Part shown: piece by piece, positions 1 to 7,855 of the stretch
Position numbering within the stretch: position 1 is the first letter of the stretch
Layout of the letters: every line of letters begins with the position of its first letter
Source: an uncultured Eubacteriales bacterium
GTDB lineage: Bacteria > Bacillota > Clostridia > Oscillospirales > Oscillospiraceae
Reading direction: 5' to 3'
NCBI GenBank assembly: GCA_900548625.1
Contig: URLO01000057.1
Coordinates: 1 to 10,809 of the forward strand
DNA: 10,809 bases
Program-made: the position numbers and the translations under genes
The notes under the pieces: model-generated
What the model saw: only the letters and a program-made list of their open reading frames with translations
What the model was told of the DNA's origin: nothing
Database searches by the model: none

Positions 1-3000
1 GAATCAGGCCCGCTCCGGTCAGTGCGCCGTTCTCGTAGTAGTAGAGGCTGCCGTTTTCAGAAACGATGCCGTTTTTCACTTCCGGATCAGGTTCGGGCTT
101 CGGGTCGGGATCGGGTTCGACCGCAGGCGGATCGATCATCTTACCGGTCTCGTCAAAGGCATACTGTCCCACAGGCAGCAGGCCGTTGGTGACAGTGATC
201 CAATAGGTTCTTCCCTTGACTGCCGTGCTGGTGCTGGTTCGGAAATAATAGTAGGAACCTTCGATCTTCACCAAACCGGGCATGTCCTGAATGATGCCCT
301 GCACGCAATAGTAGGTCTCGCCGTTGTAATCGAACAGCCCCGTGAGATGCTCCTGCCAGACGCCGTTTTCATCCGCGGCGTAGCGCGTTGCATACTCGTA
401 AATACGGAAGATGCCCGTCTCGACATAGCCATGCGGCCCGTAGCCGAGGTAGTACTTGTTGCCGTCCAGCTCCAGCCATTTGTTGCACAGCCACTCGCCC
501 GCCCAGCGGTAGTGCGTACCGCCGGAGTCCTTGACGAAATCACCGCGCACGAGCTTGCAGTTTTCGAACACGTACTTGTAGCCGTCGATGGTCTGGTTCT
601 CGTCAACGGCCTTGAAATCAGCCGGGCTGAAGTAGTAGTAGCCGCTCTCGCCGTCAGCGTCCGTGAGATTCCACCAGCCGGACTTTGCCGCGCCCTTGAT
701 GGCGTAATACCACGCGCCGTCCAGCTCGAACAGGCCGGTGATCTTGCCCTCGCTGGCGCCGGTCGTTTCGTTGAAGCGGTAGAAATACTCGTTCTGCTCG
801 TCGTTCAGGCCGGGAACCTTGTGGATGCCCTTCAGAGCTGCGTTATCGACGAAGTAGTACGCCACGCCGCCGACCATTTTCCAGCCCGTCCAGGAGCCTC
901 TGTCCAGAAGGAACTTGTCCGTGAAGTCCTGATACGATTCACAGTAGAAGTGGCCGCCCTTGGGGTGGATGACGTTTTCCGGCTCCTCATAGGGGTAAAT
1001 GCCGTACTGCTCCTGGAAGGAGACCTGGCACGCCATGTTGTAGAGCGCATTCGCGCCCAGATAGATGTCATAGCCGATGGAGCCGGCGTTTGCAATGGAA
1101 ATCGTCTGATCCTCGCCCCACTGTGCATCGTCCTTGATGCTCATTTTGACGCCGCTGAGGATGCAGATGGGATTCGCGGTCTCAGGCGCGATCGCCTGGC
1201 TCTGCTTGATGAAGTTGCACTTGACGGTAAGCACGTTGTTTTCATCGACCGCTGCCGATGTCAGCGAGAAATAATCGTTCGACACCGTCAGCCCGGAGAT
1301 GTCCACATTGACCTTCGGGTCGAAGCGGAACTTCACGGTCACCTCGGTCTTTTTGCTGACGCGCTCTGCCAGCTGAAGCAGCAGATCCCATGCCGTGATG
1401 TCGGCAATGTCGCCGCCTGCGACCATCGACAGAAGCGGCTCCAGCTTTTCGGGAACCTTGATCGTCATCATATCCAGACCAAAGACATAGGTGATGTCCA
1501 TCGGCTGGCCGGGGTCAATGACGTGATAGCGGTCGGTCATATCATCGCCGCCGGGGATATACTCCGCGTTCGTGACCTCGCGCGTCCATGCAAACGTCCG
1601 GTCGCCGCTTGTCGCGTTGTCAAAGTCGAAGATCGCCTGACTTTCACTGTACATGGCGACCTTGATCGACGCGCTGATGGAGTAGTCACGCGTGATCATG
1701 GCGGTGATCGTGACATTCCTCAAGCCGGATTCCTCGATGCCGGTGAACACGAAGCCGCCGTCCCTCGCCTCGACGGCGCCCGCCGCATTGTTGCTCAGCT
1801 CAAATGTGATGTCGTCCGGGCAGATCGCGACCGGGTTTTCGTTGTAGGTGACGATCAGCGGAAGCTCAACTGCCTTGCCGTAAATGGCATTGACGCTCGC
1901 CTTTGCAAATTTCAGGCCGGTCGGCTCGACCACGGTGAGCGTCTTGCTGCCGATCACCGTTTCACCGGACAGGAGCTGCACCTCTGCGGTGCCCTCCGCA
2001 GCGGCGGTAAACACGCCGTTCTCGGAAACCGTACCGACGTCCTCATTCAGGGATTTCCATGTGATGTCCGCCGGGAGCTCCGCAGGGCTTCCGGTAGCGC
2101 TGACGCCGGAGGCAATCAGCGAAACCGAAGCGCCCTTTGTCAGGTAATCGTAAGCGGAGGTGACGAGCGCATGGTCAAACTCCTTGGAGGACGGCGCTGT
2201 GGAAACAACCAGCAGCGAGGAGCTGACGGAGCGCTCATAGCCGTCCGAGGGGCGGTTGACAATGGTGAGCTCATCGCTGCCTTCCTGTTTGGCAACAAAC
2301 GTCGTGGAGCCGCCGCCGTCCAGATTGATGGCGGTCACGCAGCCGGCGTCCAGCATGATCTGTGCCAGTTCTTCGGCGCTGCCGCCTGCGGAGAACGGCT
2401 CCTGACGGCCGTCAAGCACCATCATGATGACCTTGCCGTCCGCGGTGATGCCCACACAGGTGCGCGAGTGACGGCTGTTGTAATACGTTTCCGAATGCTT
2501 GACGACCGCTTCTCCGTCCCTGACGAGGAAAATGCTGCCGCCGACCGCCTCCTGAATCTGGCTCTCATAGGCCGCATAGTCACCGGGCGCGCCGATGACG
2601 GCCGTGCCGTCCTTCAGGATCGCAAAGAAGTTCTGATTGCTGTTGCCGAGGTATTTCACGCCCTCCATGTACAAAATACCGCTGGGGGCGCCGTTTGTCA
2701 TGTTGTAGAAGTCCGCGTTGGTGCCGAGCACCGCATTGTAGTGCTCCACATAGTTCTCCGGGTCAGACGGGTCGGAATGGCGCGCCTGGGCCGCCGCCAT
2801 CTGGTCGGTCACACGCGCCATCGCCCATCCCTGCGACGGGTCGTTGGCGTGATAGTTTGCGTGAACGCTGACGTCCTCACGGGAGATGTCCACCGTAGCG
2901 ATGTAATAGACGATCTGCTTTTCGTCCGTGGTCAGCGCATAGTTGATCGTCTGCGTCACACCGGGCGCAACGGTCGTCGTGTCCGACGAGAACACGGAAT

Positions 3001-4171
3001 AGTACGGATTTTCCGGCTCGGGTTCAGGCTCCGGATCAGGGTCGGGATCGACGGGGTCGATTCCGTCGGGGTCGCCCGCCAGATCGAACAGATAATCTGC
3101 AAAGGCGTAGCAGCATGCCTTGCGCAGCGTCTCGCAGTTGGGAAGATCGGTCAGGGAGTACGAGCTCTCCAGCGCACCGATCAGGGTGTTGGCGCTGTAG
3201 ACCTTCAGCACCATGCTCCGGATGCCTTCCTTGGTGACCATGCCGCCGAGACGGTTGCTCAGGAAATACGAAGCGCGGCTTTCATCTGTAAGACCAGCCG
3301 TGAAGTAATCCTCAGCGAGCACGCTGAGGCTCCCGCCGCGGTTCATCTCCGCCGTGAGGTAAAACGCATCCAGATCGCCGTAAAGATCGGTGTCGGTGAA
3401 GGAGTGATCGACCTCGTTGAGCGTATTAAAGTCCACGCCGAGGTATTTTGCGCGGATGTTGGCCGAGAGAATGTCCACATCCGTCTCCGAAGTGTCCACC
3501 TTGTCGGGGATGTCCACGTTCTCGGCGCAGAACATCAGGTCGGCGATGTCGCCGGCCCAGCTGCCCATGTCGGCGCGGGCAAGCACCACCGCGTCCATCA
3601 TGCCCTGCACCTTGGCATAGTTGGCAACGTCCATCGCGCCGAACATGTGGCCGAGGTCGGCATAGTTGCCGTTCGGCAGGTAGAAGTTTTCAAGGTTTTT
3701 GAGTGCCGATGCAGAGGTCGCGTTCTCCGCGTCCTGCTCGGCGACGTAAGCGGTAAAGGCCGTATTTTCCTTTCCGCAGACCATCTCCCACGTGCCGGAG
3801 GTGTAGCGCTCCACGCCCGTGCGGATGAAGTTGATGATGAGCGCATTGACATTCTCCGCGGGATTTTCTGCCGCGTAGCTCTGGGCGTAGCCCTCCAAGT
3901 CCTTCAGGCAGGAAAGGAAGGCCGCGTAATCCGAAACCGCCGTGATCGCGGCAGCGTCTTCCATCGGCTCCAGCCTTGGCTGGACATCCGGCTCTGCTTC
4001 TTCCGGCTCGACCGAAAGATCCATGGAACCGGAAGCTGCAAGATCCTCACGCGCCGCACCGTCCTCAAACGGCGCGCCATCGGCCGCGTACACGCCGACC
4101 GGCAGCACCGTCAGCAGCATCACGGCAGCCAGACACATTGCCAGATATCTTTTTATCGTTCTTCTTGCCAT
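1..4171 (-). CDS. Large secreted NAGPA-type phosphodiester glycosidase with Big-like domain and C-terminal cell-wall-binding-like repeats (3' end beyond window)
   Basis: The frame is open for 1390 codons from ATG 4171 to the window edge, so the C-terminus is missing. The start follows AAGGAGAG at a normal distance. Residues 1-29 are a signal peptide (basic start, hydrophobic core, VYA cleavage site). Residues about 40-360 form a mostly helical region I cannot assign; it carries DLGHM (H175) and SWAGD (W205-D208). A DP/EP-rich linker lies at about 365-390. Residues about 390-640 match the NAGPA/DUF2233 phosphodiester glycosidase family: NADFYNMTNG (485-494), FFAILKDG, VDGR-like VLDGRQEPFS and NLDGGGSTTF (616-625). 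A bacterial Ig-like (Big) domain follows at about 670-740, then an unassigned beta-rich region. From about 1070, aromatic repeats with G-LF-x-(L/Y)-(D/N)-G-x-x-YY patterns resemble choline/cell-wall-binding repeats, with a second DP-rich linker near 1350. The lipoprotein gene ends 20 nt upstream. The family cleaves sugar-phosphodiester bonds; the substrate here is unknown. Confidence 0.9.
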   Translation of the reverse strand, partial: MARRTIKRYLAMCLAAVMLLTVLPVGVYAADGAPFEDGAAREDLAASGSMDLSVEPEEAEPDVQPRLEPMEDAAAITAVSDYAAFLSCLKDLEGYAQSYAAENPAENVNALIINFIRTGVERYTSGTWEMVCGKENTAFTAYVAEQDAENATSASALKNLENFYLPNGNYADLGHMFGAMDVANYAKVQGMMDAVVLARADMGSWAGDIADLMFCAENVDIPDKVDTSETDVDILSANIRAKYLGVDFNTLNEVDHSFTDTDLYGDLDAFYLTAEMNRGGSLSVLAEDYFTAGLTDESRASYFLSNRLGGMVTKEGIRSMVLKVYSANTLIGALESSYSLTDLPNCETLRKACCYAFADYLFDLAGDPDGIDPVDPDPDPEPEPEPENPYYSVFSSDTTTVAPGVTQTINYALTTDEKQIVYYIATVDISREDVSVHANYHANDPSQGWAMARVTDQMAAAQARHSDPSDPENYVEHYNAVLGTNADFYNMTNGAPSGILYMEGVKYLGNSNQNFFAILKDGTAVIGAPGDYAAYESQIQEAVGGSIFLVRDGEAVVKHSETYYNSRHSRTCVGITADGKVIMMVLDGRQEPFSAGGSAEELAQIMLDAGCVTAINLDGGGSTTFVAKQEGSDELTIVNRPSDGYERSVSSSLLVVSTAPSSKEFDHALVTSAYDYLTKGASVSLIASGVSATGSPAELPADITWKSLNEDVGTVSENGVFTAAAEGTAEVQLLSGETVIGSKTLTVVEPTGLKFAKASVNAIYGKAVELPLIVTYNENPVAICPDDITFELSNNAAGAVEARDGGFVFTGIEESGLRNVTITAMITRDYSISASIKVAMYSESQAIFDFDNATSGDRTFAWTREVTNAEYIPGGDDMTDRYHVIDPGQPMDITYVFGLDMMTIKVPEKLEPLLSMVAGGDIADITAWDLLLQLAERVSKKTEVTVKFRFDPKVNVDISGLTVSNDYFSLTSAAVDENNVLTVKCNFIKQSQAIAPETANPICILSGVKMSIKDDAQWGEDQTISIANAGSIGYDIYLGANALYNMACQVSFQEQYGIYPYEEPENVIHPKGGHFYCESYQDFTDKFLLDRGSWTGWKMVGGVAYYFVDNAALKGIHKVPGLNDEQNEYFYRFNETTGASEGKITGLFELDGAWYYAIKGAAKSGWWNLTDADGESGYYYFSPADFKAVDENQTIDGYKYVFENCKLVRGDFVKDSGGTHYRWAGEWLCNKWLELDGNKYYLGYGPHGYVETGIFRIYEYATRYAADENGVWQEHLTGLFDYNGETYYCVQGIIQDMPGLVKIEGSYYYFRTSTSTAVKGRTYWITVTNGLLPVGQYAFDETGKMIDPPAVEPDPDPKPEPDPEVKNGIVSENGSLYYYENGALTGAGLI

Positions 4172-4191
4172 GTTCTTCTCTCCTTACGCTC

Positions 4192-4641
4192 TTATTTTAA
4201 GTGATCGATCAGATAATTCAGGTCCTCCTGCATTGCGTACATCCGTTTCTGCTCAAGCTCGCTCACAGAGCCGTCCTCCACGATCTCGCAGATCTTCACA
4301 TAGACGTTTCTCTGCGTTCCGTCCGCAGCAGTCAGCGTTCCCGCGACATCGCCCGTGTCTCCGCCGATCACAATGGCAAACAGCGGGAACACCTGGTCGC
4401 TGATTTTGGCGGAGAACGTCACCTCAACGCGGTCGCCGGCCTTGCTCTGGTCGATTTTCAGATACTCCTCCCACTGATTCGGGAAGCAGAGATCTCCATA
4501 CGGCGTTCCGATCACGATCTCCTCATTCACAGGTGCGGCGGATGGCTCCTGCTTTGCATCCTCCGCGTTCGATGAGCAGCCTGCGGCAAGCATGCTGACA
4601 AGCAGCGCGCAGGCGATCATCCATACGGTCCTCTTTTTCAC
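4192..4641 (-). CDS. Small surface lipoprotein, function unknown
   Basis: 149 residues. The start is GTG at 4641, chosen because AAGGAGG (4651-4657) lies 9 nt upstream; the nearby ATG at 4648 is out of frame. The N-terminus is a lipoprotein signal: MKKR, a hydrophobic stretch, then lipobox LAAGC with C22 as the lipidated cysteine. A short polar linker (about 23-40) leads to a globular part that starts EIVIGTPYGDLCFPNQWEEYL and ends in a helix rich in M, Q and L (YAMQEDLNYLIDHL). I do not recognise an enzymatic motif. It lies between licD (60 nt) and the secreted phosphodiester glycosidase gene (20 nt), so it is probably expressed with them. Inference: an extracytoplasmic partner, substrate-binding or chaperone-like component of the same surface polysaccharide system, anchored in the membrane outer face. 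Confidence 0.88.
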   Translation of the reverse strand: MKKRTVWMIACALLVSMLAAGCSSNAEDAKQEPSAAPVNEEIVIGTPYGDLCFPNQWEEYLKIDQSKAGDRVEVTFSAKISDQVFPLFAIVIGGDTGDVAGTLTAADGTQRNVYVKICEIVEDGSVSELEQKRMYAMQEDLNYLIDHLK

Positions 4642-4701
4642 GCCTCATTTCCTCCTTGGTCACATTGAATTTTTCCGCCCGCGCACGCGCCGGGTCTTTC
4701 G

Positions 4702-5649
4702 CTATCGAATGCTCCTTGTGTACTGCGCGATCTCCATCCGCCGCTGCTGCTCCAGATATTCCGTGTAGGGACGTTCGAGATCGAGGATGGCGGCATGCTC
4801 CTTGCACCTGCGCTCATGCGGCGGCGGGAGCACATGCCAGTCTCCGTACAGCCGTGTCAGCAGCGCATCATAGTGCGCGGAGATCGGAAACACGCCGTCC
4901 TCAAAGACGGCCTCCACGGATTCCTCCATCCACGCACGCGGAAGAATATTTTTCTCAAACCGCTTTCCTGCGGCAAGAAACGAATGATACAGGCGCGTCT
5001 GTTCATCCTGTTTTCGCATGCATAGCGTTTCCAGCGGACGCCGCGGCAGCAGGCGGCAGAGCTGCATAAATGCTTTCTTCGCTACGCTGTCCGTCTCGTA
5101 GCCCCGTGCATACAGCGCCTTTGCGATGATCGCCTTGGAGGCGGCGAACTGGATCCTCTGCATCAGCGGCTTCTCCGAGAGCCTGTCGCACGGAAAAATG
5201 TCCAGATAGACGCCCTGATGGATTGCCATGTCCTTCGGGTGATATTTTTCGATGCAGGCGGTGTGATTCCGCCGGAGCTTAGAAAACTGCATCGGCCAGT
5301 GCGGGCCGTGCTCCTGCTGCACATAGTAGCGCTCCGGATCGAAGTCGCCCGCCGCCTCACGGAAAAACCGCTCATATTCCGCGCGCGTCAGGATCACGTC
5401 CACATCGTCATCCCACGGGATGAAGCCCTGGTGCCGGGCCGCCCCCAGCGCTGTTCCGGCAAACAGCTGATAGCGGATCTTGTGCTTGCGGCAGACCGCG
5501 TCAAAATCCTTCAGCATCTCCAGCAGAAGCGCCTGATGCGCGGTCAGTTTCTTTTCCGTCTCCATGTCACACGCGCCTGTGCCTGGCAAGCCCGTGAACT
5601 GCGTATGCTGTAAAGGCTCCGCATTTTCTCCAAGCGCAGCCGTTTTCAT
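4702..5649 (-). CDS. licD: LicD-family phosphotransferase (phosphocholine-type transferase)
   Basis: 315 residues. The LicD signature is clear: GTALGAARHQGFIPWDDDVDV spans about residues 65-85, including G65-T66 and the acidic cluster D80-D82 plus D84 expected to hold the metal and nucleotide. A further family motif, GVYLDIFPCD, lies near 147-156. Family members are nucleotidyltransferase-fold enzymes that move phosphocholine (or ribitol phosphate and similar groups) from a CDP carrier onto a sugar, making a phosphodiester. The start at 5649 is supported by AGGAG a few bases upstream and by an ATGA overlap with the stop of the phosphatase gene, which implies translational coupling. An internal ATG at 5565 has no ribosome binding site and is less likely. 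The donor and acceptor cannot be read from sequence; no choline uptake or CTP:phosphocholine cytidylyltransferase gene is in the window. Confidence 0.92.
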   Translation of the reverse strand: MKTAALGENAEPLQHTQFTGLPGTGACDMETEKKLTAHQALLLEMLKDFDAVCRKHKIRYQLFAGTALGAARHQGFIPWDDDVDVILTRAEYERFFREAAGDFDPERYYVQQEHGPHWPMQFSKLRRNHTACIEKYHPKDMAIHQGVYLDIFPCDRLSEKPLMQRIQFAASKAIIAKALYARGYETDSVAKKAFMQLCRLLPRRPLETLCMRKQDEQTRLYHSFLAAGKRFEKNILPRAWMEESVEAVFEDGVFPISAHYDALLTRLYGDWHVLPPPHERRCKEHAAILDLERPYTEYLEQQRRMEIAQYTRSIR

Positions 5650-6317
5650 TCAAAGCTCCTCTCCAGCAGCTTCCTGCATTTTTCCCAATCACGATATCCG
5701 CTGCCAAGCATGTGGATATCGCTGCCAAGATATTTTACATTTCCGTTTTCGATCCACGCGAGGTACTGCCTCCGCCGCAGCGGCTTTGTGAGACTCTCCG
5801 CGTTGAGCTGAAGCGGCACGCCGCCGCGGATCAGGCGTTCGACATTCTCCTTCGGATAGCGGTCGGCATGCGCGATGACGATCTGAATGTCCCGCCGCCT
5901 GCAAAGCCGGCCGAGCGTCTGCCAGATCGAATCCTGCCACGCATAAAACGGCATTTCCAGCAGCAGCTCGTTCGTGCCCTCGCGGCACAGCCGCGAAAGC
6001 CCCTCCAGCCGCTCCATCCCGTCACAGATCAGCACCTCCGCGCCGAGCTGAATTTGCGGCGCGCCCGCCGGCAGCGCCTTGCTCAGAAGGGCCGCCGCCT
6101 GCGCCCTTCGGCGCAAAAAACCATCCACAGAGTCCTTGTGCGGGTAAAAGTGCGGTGTCGCACAGACCGTTTTCACCCCCGCGGAAGCCGCCATTTCGAG
6201 CTGCTTCCGCGAGGTCTCCAGCCCATCGCTGCCGTGGTCGCAGCCGGGCAGAACGTGCGCGTGATAGTCCAGCGACAGCGCCGGCACCTTCTCAGCGTGC
6301 TTCATAGGGATCTGCAT
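5646..6317 (-). CDS. cpsB: CpsB/CapC-type PHP-family protein tyrosine phosphatase
   Basis: Metal-dependent phosphatase that removes phosphate from the tyrosine-rich tail of the partner kinase. With the start at 6317 it has 223 residues and all main PHP motifs: DYHAH (H19, H21), CATPH (H56), LGAE (E94), IAHADRYP (H150) and LGSDIH (D200, H202). The loop usually written PGIDDG here reads PGCDHG, so one conserved acidic residue is His (H28). Start choice: the reading frame is open to an ATG at 6377 inside the kinase tail; ATG 6317 has AGGT 6 nt upstream, while ATG 6305 has no ribosome binding site but also fits the family's short N-terminus. Whichever is used, the gene overlaps the end of the kinase gene, and its stop overlaps the licD start by 4 nt. 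Streptococcal CpsB is similar in size. Confidence 0.92.
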   Translation of the reverse strand: MQIPMKHAEKVPALSLDYHAHVLPGCDHGSDGLETSRKQLEMAASAGVKTVCATPHFYPHKDSVDGFLRRRAQAAALLSKALPAGAPQIQLGAEVLICDGMERLEGLSRLCREGTNELLLEMPFYAWQDSIWQTLGRLCRRRDIQIVIAHADRYPKENVERLIRGGVPLQLNAESLTKPLRRRQYLAWIENGNVKYLGSDIHMLGSGYRDWEKCRKLLERSFE

Positions 6318-7065
6318 ACGAATACCTGTATCCGTATTTGCTGCCGTAGCCGTATTTGCTGCTGTATTTGTAGGCATATTTTCCGGACTTCATATTCAGG
6401 TCGTTCAGCACCACGCCGCAGAGATTTCCGCCGGCGCGCTGCACAGCCTCGACCGCGTCGCTCAGCTCGACGGTCGTTGTCCTGCCGGATCTTGCCACGA
6501 TCACAACGCCGTCTGCGTAGGTGGAGACGATCTGTGCGTCTGCCACCGTGTTGATCGGCGGTGTGTCAATGATCACATAGTCGTATGTTTTCGCGCTTTC
6601 CTCGACAAACCGCCGCATCCGCTCCGACGAGAGCAGCTCCGACGGGTTCGGCGGGATCGTGCCCGTACAGACGATCCAGAGCGGCAGCGCATCGACCTTC
6701 ACCAGCTCCAGCCGCCGGATCTTTGCGAGAAAATCGCACAGTCCGGTGGAGAGCTCCACGTCCCAGAGGCGGCGCTGCGTCGGCTTGCGCATGTCTGCGT
6801 CGATCAGCAGCACGCTCTTTCCGAGCATGGCATAGCTGATGGCGATGTTTGCCGCCGTCAGGCTCTTGCCCTCCGAGGGATTTGCGCTGGTGATCGCAAA
6901 GGTCTTGCAGGGGCGCTGCTTATCGGCAGTCATGCAGAACAGCAGACTGGTGCGGAGCTTTACATATGCCTCCTTGATCGCAAACGGCGCATCCTTGCTC
7001 AAAAGCCGTTTCCGGTTCGCGGTGATCGTCTCATTGGCCGCTTTCGGCAAGCTTTTCTTTTTCAT
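6292..7065 (-). CDS. cpsD: CpsD/CapB-type bacterial tyrosine autokinase (BY-kinase)
   Basis: 257 residues. Cytoplasmic ATPase-like kinase controlling capsule or exopolysaccharide synthesis together with CpsC. Visible motifs: Walker A SANPSEGKS (60-68, K67), Walker A' LLIDADMRKP (86-95) and Walker B YVIIDTPP (163-170). The C-terminus is a typical autophosphorylation cluster with ten tyrosines in residues 230-254. Part of this tail is an 18-bp tandem repeat (SKYGYG then SKYGYR). It lacks its own membrane domain, as in other Firmicutes where the activating tail sits on CpsC. The start ATG 7065 follows GGAGGGAGGGAG and lies inside the end of the upstream cpsC-type gene (35-nt overlap), so the two are likely coupled. 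It overlaps the phosphatase gene at its 3' end. Confidence 0.95.
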   Translation of the reverse strand: MKKKSLPKAANETITANRKRLLSKDAPFAIKEAYVKLRTSLLFCMTADKQRPCKTFAITSANPSEGKSLTAANIAISYAMLGKSVLLIDADMRKPTQRRLWDVELSTGLCDFLAKIRRLELVKVDALPLWIVCTGTIPPNPSELLSSERMRRFVEESAKTYDYVIIDTPPINTVADAQIVSTYADGVVIVARSGRTTTVELSDAVEAVQRAGGNLCGVVLNDLNMKSGKYAYKYSSKYGYGSKYGYRYSYADPYEAR

Positions 7066-7834
7066 TGTAAAGCACGCTCCCTCCCTCCGTCAGCCTCCAG
7101 GGCGTGTGTGTTTCGTCCGAAATGTTGATCTCCGGGATCTGACCGAGGACGGTCACACTCGCCGCCTGCTCGATGTCCTCCGGCAGATAGATCGTCGTGT
7201 CAGCAAGCATCCGCAGGACGATGATCAGCGAGACCAGCATCACACCGAGCACAAAGCCGATTGCGCTGTCAAACACCGTCCGCGGCGCGGTTTTCTCGCC
7301 CGCGACCTCCGGCCGGTCCACGACCTCCACGCCGCCCGCCTTGGTGATGCGGACGATCTCGGTCGGCGCGACCTTTGCAAACGCGTCAGCGATCCGGCAG
7401 GCAAACGCCGGATCGGTCGAGGTCACCACGACCTCCAAAAGCTGTGTATCCGAAATGACGGACACCTTCACCATATGGCCAAGCTCTTTTCTTGACAGTG
7501 CGGTGTCCGCCCCAAGGTCGTTCAGGACGGCGTCAAGGACGGAATTGCTCGCCAGGATCTTGGAATACGTCGTGGCGAGGCTCTCCGCCGCCTGAAGGTC
7601 ACTGTTGTTGATGGTTCCCTGCGCAACATTGGTGGTGTTGTTGTATACGTAAAAGCTCACACGCGATTCATAGGTCGGCGTGATAAAGATCGTCACCGCG
7701 CCGTAAACGGCGGCAGCCGCAACGATGCCCGCAAGCAGAAGCCAGTGTACCTTCCGCAGCAGGATCTGCGCAATGTCCAGCAGCGTCACATCGTTGCTGC
7801 GCTCAACAGACTGCGGCCTGTTCTTTTCATTCAT
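7031..7834 (-). CDS. cpsC: CpsC/Wzz-type polysaccharide co-polymerase (chain-length determinant, kinase modulator)
   Basis: 267 residues. Two membrane segments (about 31-52 and 189-208) bracket an extracytoplasmic region that starts with the Wzz-family PTYESRVSF motif and ends with a proline-containing stretch (APRTVFDSAIGF) before the second segment. There is no long coiled coil, which fits the short Firmicutes CpsC/CapA type rather than enterobacterial Wzz. The cytoplasmic tail (209-267) would bind and activate the separate kinase encoded next. GGAGGAG lies 10 nt before ATG 7834; the glycosyltransferase gene ends 21 nt upstream, and the 3' end overlaps the kinase gene by 35 nt. Known role of the family: sets polymer length and export and stimulates CpsD autophosphorylation. 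Confidence 0.93.
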   Translation of the reverse strand: MNEKNRPQSVERSNDVTLLDIAQILLRKVHWLLLAGIVAAAAVYGAVTIFITPTYESRVSFYVYNNTTNVAQGTINNSDLQAAESLATTYSKILASNSVLDAVLNDLGADTALSRKELGHMVKVSVISDTQLLEVVVTSTDPAFACRIADAFAKVAPTEIVRITKAGGVEVVDRPEVAGEKTAPRTVFDSAIGFVLGVMLVSLIIVLRMLADTTIYLPEDIEQAASVTVLGQIPEINISDETHTPWRLTEGGSVLYNEKEKLAESGQ

Positions 7835-7855
7835 GTTCCGGACGCTCCTCCGTCA

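Noticed and set aside
347..4204. A 1285-codon open frame on the plus strand
   Set aside because: It is exactly antisense and in codon register with the secreted NAGPA gene, whose signal peptide and domain motifs are clear. The openness follows from avoidance of TTA, CTA and TCA codons. Its translation is low-complexity R/V/D/H-rich with no domain.
4523..5069. Open frames on both strands around the licD/lipoprotein junction
   Set aside because: They are arginine/alanine/serine-rich shadows in other frames of licD and the lipoprotein gene, with no starts supported by a ribosome binding site.
6332..6370. Short repeats that might suggest a CRISPR or VNTR array
   Set aside because: Only two 13-bp copies with an 18-bp period occur, inside a coding region; no spacers. 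No CRISPR array was seen anywhere in the window.
6305..6377. Longer phosphatase starting at 6377
   Set aside because: The extra N-terminus (TNTAANTATAANT) is simply the kinase tyrosine repeat read in another frame, and no good ribosome binding site precedes ATG 6377.
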